From Corella eumyota (lineage: Eukaryota; Chordata; Ascidiacea; Phlebobranchia; Corellidae): a DNA stretch of 64,000 bases. Positions 28,077-40,801 of this stretch are shown piece after piece (positions within the stretch are counted from its first letter, which is position 1; the number at the start of each line of letters is the position of its first letter). A program made the position numbers and the translations under genes. Below the pieces are notes generated by a model. That model searched no databases. It was not told where the DNA came from and saw only the letters and a list, made by a program, of their open reading frames with translations. The DNA lies in the NCBI GenBank assembly GCA_963082875.1, contig OY720098.1, positions 16,058,001 to 16,122,000 on the forward strand. Reading direction: 5' to 3'.

Positions 28077-31000
28077 AAAATGGTCACATGACTTTGCTGT
28101 TCAACCAATGGGAGAAGTCGTTACAGAATTTTGAAAAAAAATGAATATTTCTGAAAAAATTTTGTCCTGCGCTTACAGCTTAGTTTTTTGCTCTTTATAC
28201 TGCCCTCTTGCGACTGAAAATTTTTAGGAAAATAGGAATACGGAATTTTTAGTGCAGGACAATTGCAGTAGGCAAAGCTGGAAAAATATAAAGGTTTAGT
28301 GGAATTAAGAATACTTTGAAATCATGTGATGTTTATTATTATTCTTAGCATTGTGTATCTACTTTAAAAAACACTTGTTTTCTACTCTCAACTGATTAGA
28401 GGTACTGCTACTGCAAACTCAAAAAGAAAATTATTGAATTTATCACCATTTTTGTTTTTCTTATACCTTGCTGGCTTAGTAATAGATCATTGACAATGAC
28501 CCTTACTAGTTGCCCCATTAACCCCCAATTATTGACCCTTCTCAGTTATTACCGGTCATGATACTTAACTCCCCCCATTTAGGGGTTATTATGCTGGGAA
28601 CTTTTGAGGGGTTATGGGGGAATTTTTATTGGGGTCATTTTTCTTTTGACCTATAAAGTGCATATAATTTACTATTTAGTCTGTTTGTTATATCGTAGCC
28701 TCTTTGTGTAAAAACATATAGTTAGATTATTTTGTAATAACTTTATTGTTTGTTAATGTTATATTTAATGTTGCAAACGACCATTTTTTTAAATCACTAT
28801 TTGACCAATATATTAAGGACCAGAATCTAATTTTTGATAATTTAAATGGACCAAAAAATGTTTAATTTTATGTAAAAAAGATATAAAATATATTCATTAT
28901 GCTTAAACTAAAATTTGCATTGTAAAAACTAACTGTCAATCCAAAACAAATGTGTGCCTTTTTAAGAAATATTACTGACTAGTCAAGTGAACAAAAATCT
29001 TTTGAAACTTATTAATCCAGAAGAATATGCATTTTGTCTTGTATTCTTTAACCAAAGGAAGTTATCACTTCTTTGAAGAAAAGCACCTTTAATTATAAGA
29101 CTTTTTTTAATAATTTTGCAAAGAAACAACATTTATTAAAGTTCTAATTTACAACATTTTTTTATATTCTATAATGTGAACCTAAAAATAGCTACTGTAT
29201 TAGTGTCAGATATTCTTAACTGCCCTTGTTTTTTTCGTCATTTTGTATTTGTACTATACAAAACTATGTTATTGTGAGTCTATATTATATATACCTGGCA
29301 TTATTAAGCACGGTATAATGGTTTGTTTATTAAATACTGTATATTAGTGATTGATTGATTGCAGGCTGCTTTGTAAGTGAATTTTTTTCTCCCAAAATAT
29401 AGAATAATTATCGTTCTATATAAATCCCTATTATTACGAACTAATAAAAAAAAAACTAAAAAAGTGTAGGTATAAAACTGTTTTAGGATCAGCTTAGGCA
29501 GTCGTTATTTATGCAAAATTAAGTCACCCAATATGTAAAAAAAATGGATTCTACAAAAAATACGGTTTTTAGTACTTTTTGTCCTCGTTGTGTAAAGAGC
29601 GATTTTACAGCCTAAACTAACCCTGGTTCAGTATCAACGATTTGCATTTTTAAATGTTGTTGATCATATTGCCTGATAATTAACCTGTCGATCAGTTTTT
29701 AGCTTGACAGGCTAGTTCTGTTTATTACTTGGGCATCCTACGACATAAAAAGCAGTTAAAACAGGAAGTTAACATTGTAACCAACAAATTAACGAATAAC
29801 TGTATATTTAAAACACCGCGTTGCATTATATATTAATGGAAACTTATTCAAAACAAGCACAAAACAGCTTAACCTTGGAGAACCTGTTTCGTGCCTGACT
29901 TTTTAGTTGGTTGCTTAGCAACGAGTTTCTGTCGTCAGAGGAAAACTGGCATAAAAATTACGCTGATAAAATTTTATTACTTTTTATGTATATAGCTTTA
30001 TTGTTAAAATTAAGATTAACAGATTGTTTATGATCGCAGAAAGTTTGTAGAATCAATAGTTTAAGCTTACAATTGCAACTTGTTTCTGATTTCACAAAAC
30101 GTCAAGTTTATGAGTTTAAGTAATTGGTAATTATACGCAACTAAATGCATTTTAACTACCGATGAATGACAGTTATACAACATTATGTAATTACAGTTTA
30201 TACAACATTACGTAAGCAAGGGCAAAAATCTATTACGAATTAGCCGTTTTAATTAAGTATGCTAGTATATGCGTTGGTTTGGCTAAAAACACGTGAAAAA
30301 ACAGTTTCTGCGTTTTCAACCTAAAGCGTTGCAATTCGTAACAAAAGCTTTAGTTCAGTTCTTGTTAAGGAATTTAAAAATATGTGAAATTATAGTAAGT
30401 AGGTACTAGAAGTGTTTATAAATAAAAAAGGAACTTTACAATTATAACTTATTTGTTATTAAAGTTTATTTATTGCAGGGTAGTGCCCAAAAGAAAAAAA
30501 CTTTCATAATCGAACGAATTTGTTATCTAAACAACTTGTGAAACGTTTGTAAGCAGGTGTCAGAAATTATCTTGTAAGTTTGTTCACTTAAAAATAGAGT
30601 TTGGTTTACATAAACACAGTATTGTGTATGATATTTTAAAGCCAAGGTAAAATATATCAGTTTAAAGCCAAAGAAAAATACATCATTATTGTTAAAATAT
30701 TTAAACATTACTGGCATACCTTAACAAGTAATGACAATTTGTACTTACAGTTGATACTCCAAAATAAAATGTTAGTTGCTACGTTTAAAAAGCTTATATT
30801 TCAGGATTAAATTAAATAGAAGTGTAAATTGCGATTAACTTGACTTTGTACAATGTAAAACTAGCTTTGAATAAATGTAAAGCTGTTATCGCACTGTTTC
30901 ACAACACTGAAAACTAATCCTAATTAAAATTCAGACCAACGTTTGGTTAAGTAACATTTACGGTCAAACGGTCAAGTGTAAAAACACTTTGATGTGATTG

Positions 31001-32884
31001 TAAATAATATATGTAAGTGTAGTAAGTTCGTTGGTTAACTAAGTGACTGACAATTGTATTAAACATGTATTAAATTAGATTTTTTAGCGATCAGTAGCTT
31101 TTAAATTGGTTACTTAAATTACAGCAACTACAGCAGATCGTTGCTTGATGATTTTCGCTGGTCTTAGTTAAGTTTTAGATAGGTAAGAATAAAATTTAAA
31201 TTTGTAGTCGTGGGAATAAGTTTAGTTATTTTTAGTTTAAATTACGGTTTTGTTGAACGTTATTTGTCGTCTACTACCAATGTATCCGTCAAGTTATATA
31301 AAAATAATTGCATCATTAAGAAAAGAATAGATCAAAACATAAGACCGCGTCCTAAGAAAACTCAATTGTTTTAGGTTCGTGCAGACGAGCTATTATCATT
31401 TCTAATTATGCATCCGATCTCATGGCTGTTTAACTTTGAAGATAGCTCAGTCTGTAGCCTATTGTACAAATGCATTATCTGCTATATTTGCATAAGGTGC
31501 CGTTCATAGACTACATTGCATATTTCCCATACTGTTATAATGAGTTATGAAAATTGTTTTAGTGCGAAAAACTAACAACTATAATTACATTTTTCCCGTT
31601 TTAATTTATACAAATACGGTTTGTCGTTCGGGTTAACGGCATTTTGGATTTTATCACCTTGTGTTATATGAGTGTGATGTAAAGTTGTATATTTATGCAA
31701 GGAGTTTAATGTAAATATCCGATTTATAAGGTGTAATACAACGAGGCAAAGTGTTGACAGAATATAGGAAATAATAAAAAGAAAATTTAGACTTAAATTA
31801 CAATATTGCATACAATGTGTAAAGAAAATTTGTATCATAGATTAAAAATATCCATATTTTTTAGACATCAATACATTTAAACTGGTTTAGTATATCATTT
31901 TCACATAATTTAAAAATTAAATTGTCAAAATTCATTTTATTTCATTGAAAATAATCTGAAATTACTTGATGAGTTTTGTGAAATATTTTGATAAAAGATC
32001 ATCCCTAACGGAAATCTCAAAACTTTGAAGTTAATTGTTTTTACAAACTAATTCCGAAACATTTCTGATATTTTTATTGTTAGACGGGATTATGAAATCG
32101 GATTAAAAGTTTAGTTTGGTATTGACAGTAAAATACTAACAATGCGTTCAAAGTTAGCGGTAGGAGGATTAAGCATGATCAAAAACTACCGAATTCTATT
32201 AACACCTAATGCTTCTTTAACACTTATTCAATTCGGAAGATATCTTGACACGTATTGATGCACTCACGCTGTTTTCCTTTACCACGCTTGCACTGAGGCG
32301 CGTGGCGACAAGTGAATATAAGCTCAAGTTTATTTTAAAGCGGAAACTGAAAGTGTGATGTTGAATGTAAATGGAAGAATAGTTCAGGACAGACACATTC
32401 AATTTTTAAACCAGTACAGTAAAGTACTCAAGAAATATATATAAAAAACAGCAAGCAATAATTTTTATATATAATACTATTTTCAAGTTTACTTCAATTG
32501 TATATGTTATAACCTATATTGCAGTTAAGATTTTGGTTGATATTTTTTGCCTATTACCAGATAACAGATAGATTAAAATGGTCGTTGTTTATATTGGAAT
32601 ACAACTAAAGGCCTGCTGGTCGCCCCGACTTTCTAACATGTTATTTTAAGGGTTTAACGTTTCTGTAAAAACAATGTTAACATTTCCGTATTTTTAACGA
32701 AATATTTTGTTTTAAAAATCAGTTGTTTTATGTAAGTCTATAAGAAAGATGTATCAAAAAATAAATTTGATTTTTTGAATTTAGTGTTAGAAAAATGTAG
32801 ATATTTTAATTAAATATATTAACAAGTTTTATTATGAAAATTTAGATATAAAATACTAGATTGTATAAAATTTAAATATTAAAT
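28077..32884. other. PKN 3' UTR and intergenic region up to the RGS gene
   Basis: No further coding region is supported in these 4.8 kb. The PKN 3' UTR may be long: the first clear AATAAA after the stop is at 29443-29448. A long imperfect inverted repeat lies at 28483-28658, listed separately. From about 29,500 to 32,880 the DNA is AT-rich with scattered mixed-composition patches and no repeat family member that I recognise. The short minus-strand frames at 30523, 31572 and 32217 have no splice context or motifs. Confidence 0.45.
28483..28658. repeat. Long imperfect inverted repeat (hairpin) downstream of PKN
   Basis: The left arm (about 28483-28530, with AATGACCC and CCCCATTAACCCCC) and the complement of the right arm (about 28604-28658, with GGGGTTATGGGGG and GGGGTCATT) read in the same order for about 45 bases. 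The spacer of about 75 bp contains a smaller pair (CCCCCC / GGGG, near 28571-28585). Transcribed, it could fold into a long double-stranded stem. The right arm also has five runs of three to five G. Confidence 0.55.
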
Positions 32885-35800
32885 ATGAATATGAACCAAA
32901 GACCACGTGGATTGACAGTGCGATCAGTTAATCCACTAAGAACTATTACAAATTTACAAGTCCCGGCGGCCCCATCTAGCGGTCGTACAATTTCAAGTTC
33001 AGTGCACCTAAAAGAAAACGTCGTCGATCGAAAATCGTCAAGTTTGAGGTTAAAGAAAATCAGCAAAATGTTTGGAAGCAAGAAATCGATCAAACAAGAT
33101 AACCAGGTCAATTCGTACCTGCCAGTTTACGACCAAGCCTGGAAAACTGCGATGAGATGCAGTACCAGTTCAGTGTCTTCGGACGAGGACGAAGCGACCA
33201 AACAACAAATTATTTCACGAATTCGAAAAAGGTAAATCATAGTTAAAGTTTATTTATTAAAAATGTGTAAAAATATTAATAATCATTTTTACACACTTCC
33301 GCCTATTGTAAAATAAGTATTTTCCTATGAACACACTTAAACAGTAATTTATTGTGTATTAGCACAACTATAGGAAAGTGTGTGATAACATCGGATATAT
33401 TTACGACATTTACCTAGATAATAACTGATATAAATAAATAGGGAAAAGTTGCCACATTTCTTATCTAAAACAGACGCCCGTCCATATGCTACACTTACAA
33501 AAACTTTGTATTGTATTGTTATCTTTACTGGAAAAGCTATTGTTTCAATTATCATCGACTGGAGTCTATTTACCTTGGAAAAAAGTTATCAAATCGAAAC
33601 TAAATATAAAACCAAAACCTGATGTTTGTTTAACTGTATTATCAGTTTTATGTTTTGCATGGTTTGTTAAACTAATAACACTATTTGTTTAATTGTTAAT
33701 TTTTATTTGTCTTCAGATTAAATTCATTCGATTCTGACTCGGATTTCAGCAGTAGCGAAGAAAACACAAAAATGCAAAGCTTAACAAATATTTTACAATA
33801 TCATAAAAGAAGTCGCCATAACCTAAATATGTGCAACACTTCGTATGATTCTACAAGTACAAATTCCCCAGCACAGAGAAGTGTTCAATTCGTCCAAGCA
33901 ACCTATCTATCACCACAAATCAAGTGCGCCAACATGCGGGAAGGAAAACGACAAATTTTATCGCCCAGATTAAGCGCGCAAGCCCGCATGGTGAAGACAG
34001 GAGTTGTCCGAGAACAAAGTAAGCAAACATTTTTAATTTTTAAATATTTTAGTTGAAAAGTTTATGTGCCATTTTTCCCATGTCGCATATGGGTGTTAAT
34101 TTTGATAGATCGACAACGTAAGGCGCTTTTTTAGGGAAGTCAGGCAGAAAATGTATCGACAATGAGCCAGCATGACAGTTAGAGATGATACATATGTCTA
34201 TTTGTTCTTGCCATTGTCTTGTGCGACCTAAATAAGCGGGCGTTTGGTTTGATGTTTTGTGCGAAATCATGTCAGTCTGATGTCCAAGGCTGGCTAAACC
34301 GGCTCACTCGTATAGATTCAGTCTCTAAACCCAGATAAGAAAACATTAAATTTAGACAAAGACATAGATAAGATTTTGACATATATTTTTTGAAATAGAT
34401 AAACAGTAAATCTATATATGCGTTTAGTTATATCAAAAACAATGTAAAAATTTAGTCGCGCCAAGTTTTTAGAAATAATTGGAGATTTTAGGTTTAGTTT
34501 TTGTTAAATTGAAGTTGGTCATTTAATTGGATTGTGCCACATGTATGTAGGTAAATCACTTGTTGTGTGATGGACCTGAAAAATTATCTTGTCGTCGAAA
34601 TTTAAGCTTAATCCTTTCGTACGTGCCATTGAAATTTTACGTAATCTCTTCACGGCTTTCTTTGTTAAAACGAAGTTAATTGATTGAGCAAAATGACAGT
34701 CGACGATTTAATAACCAAATCCACAAGTTTTTTTAAATTTTTTGAGTAATAATTATTTTAACAATTTTATTAAATCGCTTGTCGATCGTAAATTTATCGG
34801 ATTTTCACTTGACCTAACACAACCGAGGCACGCGTTCTGAATATCGCGAAAATCATAAACTATCAAAGTGTCACTTGCGCCTAATCAATTGAATCTCCTT
34901 AAATCAAAATAAAAAAATCCATTTCTACATGCATTAAAATTGCGCGTTATATGTATACAATACAACGTTAAATAAATAACAACAAATCTAGTAAGGCGCG
35001 TGGCTCGAAAGAACGAACACTGGATCGTATCTCAGTAAAGTAAACAATCTCTTGTAGCAAGCGTTTTCACCTGGCTTCTATTTGTTTGAGCTTTACCAGG
35101 ATTATTTGAACCATGTTTTGTGCACGATCACATTGAAAATGGATTAACGTAATTACCTGGTCAAGAATAACTGTCTAAACTCGAAATAGTTGACGCCTCA
35201 AAGTTCTATCAAAATTTAAATACTCAATAATGTTATGTTTGGAATTTCGAAATTTGATAAACAATCACGGGTTTATAGACACCAGATGTCGTTTTATATC
35301 GAATTGTGTCATAAATCAATTTCTGATTTCATTAGTTCGATACCTGTTTATGATTCGACAACTTTATTGGACAAATTAAGTACTTGCGCGTCGCACGGTA
35401 ATGGTAGGTCTTAAACCACGTGTTCATTTCCCAATTCAGCTGCTGGTTTATTAATATAGTCAACGTGATACTCACCTGTCATATACTTATATTCTAACTT
35501 TCACATGAACGCCGCTGCGCCGCTAGGAAGGCTCTGCCCCATTTAAGTGAAAGTAACTAGTTTAATCACCGCCGTTAGGACAACGCCGCTTTGAAGTTGG
35601 AGCGACATAAAATAGCTGGTAACGTGCGAAAATCTTACTCCAAATTTCGAGAAATTAAATCGTGTGTCAATTAGGCGCTAGATTTTGATTTTTAACTTTC
35701 TTCTCGGAAAAGTGACCTTAAAACCTTGCTAGTTAAATGTTTGCTGCTTTGCTTAAACGGTTTATGGCCTTTCGGTTTCTGCTTCAAGTTACCGACAAAA

Positions 35801-38800
35801 GCTAATATCACAAGTTGATCAAAAACATGTACCGCTCTTGGTAAAGCTAATTAACCGTTAGCAATAGATATATTTTACAAAATTTGACCGTTTAAAAATA
35901 ATTATGTAAATTTATAATATTGAGGTATACACTGTACAGTAATTATGATTATATTTTTTAATAAAAAATGCTTTTAAATTAATTTTGGACATTAAAAAAT
36001 CGGTCAATTATATTTTAAAAACAATGTCAATGTTAAGAACTAAATGTTTTGTTAAAGTCAAGTTTGTATTGTGTAAATGTTTACCTTTGGTCACCTATTT
36101 CGCTAGGTTACGTGTGCCACAAAAGCAAACAAATCCTTGGAAATCACAAAAAAATCTTAATTTGTCCAACCCAAAGCGTGTGAAAACCTATGCGAAATCT
36201 CGTGGCTACTTGCAAGTGAATAGCTGCCCGCGGCGGTTTTGTAAGGCCTACAGTTTTATTAGTCTTCGCGAGAGAGAGAAAAAAGGATTGCAGGCGTTTT
36301 ATGATCCTTTATAAGAAACGAGTTTTATTGCTTACATTAATTACCATCGTCTGGAATAACAACTCTTGACAGTTAATTGTGCTTAGAGATAAAAGTGTGA
36401 AATTGTTTAGTTTAGTGAACACTGTATATGAGACGTTTACATTGATATATCAATAGCATTTTATAGAGAGTTTAGATAGCATATATTTATTTAACTGGAA
36501 AATAGCTTTAAAATTTATTTTTTTATTTATCAGATAATATAGTTGTTTAGTAAATTATTAATTTTCAATTTTAATTATAAACGACAGTGCTCCAAAATGC
36601 ACACTCTTAAAATGAGAGGTAAAAATTAAAAAAGAACATTAAAAGACAACTAATATATTTATTAATTTTAGCAGCAGTTTAGTTTAAAATTTTTATTTTA
36701 AATATATTTATTTTTATTTTAGGTCAGCTTAAGTTGGTGGTATGTGGATCTTCAAGAAAATTAACGGTCACAGTACTCGGCCTCAAATCTTTACCCCAAC
36801 CCCCGACCGCTATCAGCCCTTCCACTTACGTTTATTTAAAGGTAAAAATTACTTACTTAAAATTATTTATTTATAAACAATAAATAAAACTTATATATAT
36901 TTCTCATACAATACCTATTTTATTTTGTATATTGTAAAATATTTTAATTTTTTTTTATATTTTAAATTTTTTTATTAAATTAATTTTTTGTCCAGCTCTC
37001 GCTTTCACCTGATTGTGATTTAAAGACACGTCATAAAACCAATCCCGAGATCGTGACGTCAGACTCTCTTAATTTACACGACACGTTTACATTGTAAGTT
37101 TCGTGTATTCTAAAAAAGTAAATAAATAAATATTTAGATCAAAAGTTATCAACGCAGATTTTAAGTTTCTAAAGTATAAATATTATAAGATTAATTAAAA
37201 AGAATAAAATATATTATTTATTGTTTATTTTGGCTGGTATTTAATTAAACAATTTTGGTCCTAACAGCGACATCTGCCGACGTGATATTAACAGACGATT
37301 GCTAATCTCTGCTTGGAGCAAGGCAGAAGATCACTCTCGATCGACATTTATCGGTTGTACGAGTTTTGGAATTAGAAACATTATTAATAATCAAGAGGTA
37401 AGAAAAAGTGTCTAGTAAGTAATCTTTGTTAGCTTAATTTTTTTACTGTGTTAGCTGTAAAATATGTAGCCACAAAAAATAAAAAGTGGGTGTTTTAAAG
37501 TGAAAGGTTTTAATGAATTTGTATTATTTTAGGTGATCCAAGGCTGGTATTATTTTCTTCGAGAATCAATTGGTCGCAAAAAGCATTTAAAAGCAAATAA
37601 CTTTACCGCTGAACGTAAGTAAAAACTAAAAATTTCGATTTACAGACTTTATTAAAGTACATAAAAAGAAAATCTTAAATACCATATAAATTTAAACAAC
37701 TTAAAATTTAACCAATAATATGTTTACTATTTAAAATAAATGTCTTGATTTATTAGGTAACTTCACCTCACCTCGTTCCCACCGCTCCAAATCAAGGGAC
37801 AGAGTTAGATCAAGCAGACAAACTTACAAACCTGAATCAAAGTACATCAACTTACCGTCAAAACGCAGAAACTCAAGCCGATCTGGTAGCAGCGACAGCT
37901 CTCTAGCAAGTTTATACGGCAAGGTGAGATGTACTTCTTTTAATTTTTCGGTCTAATAATAATTGTAACCATGTTAATTATAACCTGTTGTACAAATTAC
38001 AATACAAAACGTGTCTAGTGTGTGTTATGTAAACAACTGCTTGCTATGTCAATATTAAAGTAATACGGATGTAAAGCGGCCAGGTTTAAAACAAAGGAAC
38101 AAAGATAGACACTTGAACGTCGTGTAAACATGCGTTTAATTAGTCTAGACTTGACCTATATATAAACGCCAAACTCTAATAGAAGTCATTTGGTACAAAA
38201 TACAAATCGATAGCGGCAAGTTTAATGCATATTTCAAATATCTTACAGCAATTAGAAAAAGCAACTCAAAATTTTGACGTCACCAACAACGAAGAAGAGT
38301 TAGTTCGTCAGCGCCGCCGACTTTCAAAACTGCACAAACGACGACGGGTATCCACCGGACTTTGCGACACCCTGGGACGAAAAATCCAACGCACGCCCCA
38401 CGTTCGAAAGACCCAGCAACCACTCACCCACCAGGTTACCCCGGAAAAGATCATTTCACCCCAAATTATGCGACACGAAATTGGTAACGCCGTTGAAAAA
38501 AGGTCATCAGAAGCAATCGGTTACAATGTAAGAAAACTCGGAACCAAAACTCCAACCGGCCAAAAGAACCTGCAGCGGAAAAACTATTCTTCCAATGATT
38601 TGTTAATGTCAAGGTTGGGTTACTGCGTCGAGAACGAACAGGAAGAGGATGACGTTTTCTTTACAAAACCACTCGACCTCGACGAGGAAGATTCGGCCCG
38701 TGAAAACAGCGACGATTTAAACAATTCCTTCTCACCGGCTAAGAAGGCTAAAATTGAAACCTGCGATAACGAATTTGTAACAGCCTCGTTGTTAACCTAT

Positions 38801-40008
38801 AGATATGGTGAAGCCGCCAAATGCCGCACCTTGTCGACTTCCAACAGTGTTTCAAGTATTCGTAATTCGACCGAAAATATTACAACAGATGACGCCACCT
38901 TGTCAGTCGTTACTTCTGAGATTGTCAACCAATCGCCGTCACACGATTCCGACGACCGGGGTTACCATAGCGACGTCGGAGCACCGATGTGGCCTACAGC
39001 CGAGCAAAAAACGTCACCATCACCCAAACGACAGTGTCACGTGACCACTGTGTCGTCTGCACGATGTGTTCGAAACAAGCGTAGAACTCGCCTATCGCTC
39101 GACTTTGTGTCGCAATCGCCACGAAATGGCAGCAGAGCGGTGGAAAATCTTCTCAAGACTTGTGATGAGATTTGTGAAATTGAAACAAAGGAGATCGAAA
39201 GCGAGAATTTTGAAAAATCCAGACCAAGCGCACTGTCTAGTATTAAGACCTGGCTTCAGCGAAAGTCGAACGACGAACCTAAATCTGTTAAACAAACCTC
39301 AAACGACGGACATTTCAAAAGAACTTCGAGCATTAGAAAATCAAAGAGAAACCGCTGCGATTCCTGCTTTTGTGCCGCCAAGAATTTATCAGAACTTTTA
39401 TCTAAAAAAGGTAAAAAAAAAAAATTTTTTAATATTTAAGAGTTATTCTTTTTTTAAATATTTAAAGTTTATTAATTTTCTTTATTTCAAAAATTTAATT
39501 TTAAATTTTTTTTATTGTAATAGGTGGCACTACAGCTTTGCGCAACTTTCTTCAAAGCGAATACAGTGAAGAAAATATTGACTTCTGGTTAGAATGCGAA
39601 AATTACAAAACATCAAAGACCTGCAAACAACGAAAACTTGCACAGAAAATTTACGAAAGATTCTTGGCCGCAAATTCTCCTGATGAGGTAAATATTAACA
39701 AAAATAAATTATTTTTATATTTTAAAAACTAAATTTACTGAACTAATAAGAAATGTTAAAACCAGGGTCATGAAGTTAAGCTTATATAATAACATTGATT
39801 TTTACAGTTTGATATATTTTTAAATGCTATTTTTTCCTATTTTTAGATTAATATTGATGCCAAAACCCGAACCTCAACTGAATCCAAACTCTCAAATCCA
39901 ACTTCAGATATGTTCAACGAAGCTCAGGAAAGAATTTTTAAATTAATGGAAAAAGATTCTTTTCGTCGGTTTCTGTCGTCAGATTATGCGCACAAATGCA
40001 AAGCGTGA
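32885..40008 (+). CDS. C2- and RGS-domain protein (RGS3-like regulator of G-protein signalling)
   Basis: GTPase-activating protein that ends G-alpha signalling, probably at the plasma membrane. Ten exons join in phase (910 aa): 32885-33231, 33717-34018, 36723-36841, 36996-37093, 37268-37397, 37533-37614, 37757-37923, 38249-39410, 39524-39687, 39847-40008. Residues 1-216 are basic and Ser-rich. A C2-like domain spans about 217-360 (LTVTVLGLKSLPQ, STYVYLKLSLSPD, DTFTFDI, QGWYYFLRE). A Ser/Arg-rich stretch follows, then a 387-codon low-similarity region in one exon with acidic and Ser/Thr clusters. The RGS domain is C-terminal: FLQSEYSEENIDFWLECENYK, then FNEAQERIFKLMEKDSFRRFL. Its sequence is closest to the R4 group (RGS3/4/5). 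C2 plus RGS resembles long RGS3, but no PDZ domain is visible. The 2.7 kb intron after exon 2 could hide a small exon. Confidence 0.85.
34019..36722 (+). other. Large intron of the RGS gene
   Basis: 2.7 kb between exons 2 and 3. The stretch from about 35,380 to 35,650 and that at 36,090-36,300 have more G+C than the rest. A 109-codon open frame at 35985-36314 covers the latter, but it has no recognisable motif and no splice sites that fit the gene's phase. A cryptic first exon or promoter is possible. No known repeat seen. Confidence 0.35.
38157..38166 (+). promoter_or_regulatory. Candidate internal TATA box in the RGS gene
   Basis: TATATATAAA stands 59 bp upstream of an ATG at 38225 that is in frame with the large exon starting at 38249. 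The spacing suits a start of transcription near 38,190 and a short 5' UTR. It lies in the intron between the C2-side exons and the RGS-side exons. Confidence 0.5.
38225..40008 (+). CDS. Predicted short isoform of the RGS gene from an internal promoter
   Basis: Starting at ATG 38225, the frame reads MHISNILQ and runs without a break into exon 38249-39410, then into the two RGS-domain exons, giving 503 aa without the C2 domain. The eight extra codons include the splice acceptor used by the long form, so the two forms are alternative rather than overlapping errors. Human RGS3 is known to make truncated RGS-only forms from internal promoters, so this arrangement has precedent. It depends on the TATA box at 38157-38166 being used. 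Confidence 0.5.
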
Positions 40009-40089
40009 ATTAATATTAGCTTTACCGAGAATTATATTTTTCCTGTCTTTATTTATGTTCCATTCATGTTGTCTTTCTATTAACTTTGC

Positions 40090-40095
40090 AATAAA
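40090..40095 (+). terminator. poly(A) signal AATAAA of the RGS gene
   Basis: AATAAA lies 82 bp after the TGA stop at 40006-40008 and fits a short 3' UTR. Confidence 0.65.
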
Positions 40096-40801
40096 TTGTA
40101 AGCAATACATCCATGTGTTATAAAATTAAAATAGTTACTTTTGTATAAACATAGGCAAAAGATAAACACTACAATGTATAGAGCACGTCATTAGATATTT
40201 CATACAAAAGTTAACGAGACATTTATATCTCAGAAAAATTATAACATTTTAAACATATGCTAAAATAGTATATACGATAAAACAGTTTAAATAAGCCTAA
40301 TTTATAGATTTGATATAAAAAATGCAAGGTTTATTTTAATTACTATAAAACTAATTACTATATTATGGATGTATTAAAATAAGACTAAAATATGCGGTTT
40401 TGTGTTTTTGCTTACAGCAAAATGCAGTTTTTACTGAAGCGTAAAAGCGCTTGTGGCAAATAGGCTATGTTATAAATTTTCTGCTAGTGTTGCATAAATA
40501 AATTATTTTCCTTTTTGGCGCTAAAAAATAAAAGCATTCAGTTGAAATATATATTACGTTAGCAAAAAGTATTTTCTGTTTTTCTGCTATACGCACTGTA
40601 TATAGCTTTATTTTTACTATTGAAGCGCGTACTTACTGAAATATACCAGAAAGTTTTATTATTTAGGGCTTTAGTAGCAAAATTGAAAGCCAAGTAGAAT
40701 AAGATTATTAAATTAGGTTATGTTTTCCTTGTGTAAGTTTAATGTTGTTTTGCTTTAGGTTGTTTTGTTATTATTTATTTTAAATTTCAAAAAACTGGAT
40801 C
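40096..40801. other. Intergenic region between the RGS and acyl-CoA synthetase genes
   Basis: About 700 bp of AT-rich DNA. I see no open frame, repeat or clear promoter motif in it. Confidence 0.4.

Noticed and set aside
31572-31838. 88-codon minus-strand frame in the PKN-RGS intergenic region
   Set aside because: Composition follows the AT-rich background, with no domain, splice signal or poly(A) context.
35985-36314. 109-codon open frame in the RGS intron
   Set aside because: No motif, no fitting splice phase and no promoter signal that stands out; kept only as a note on the intron.
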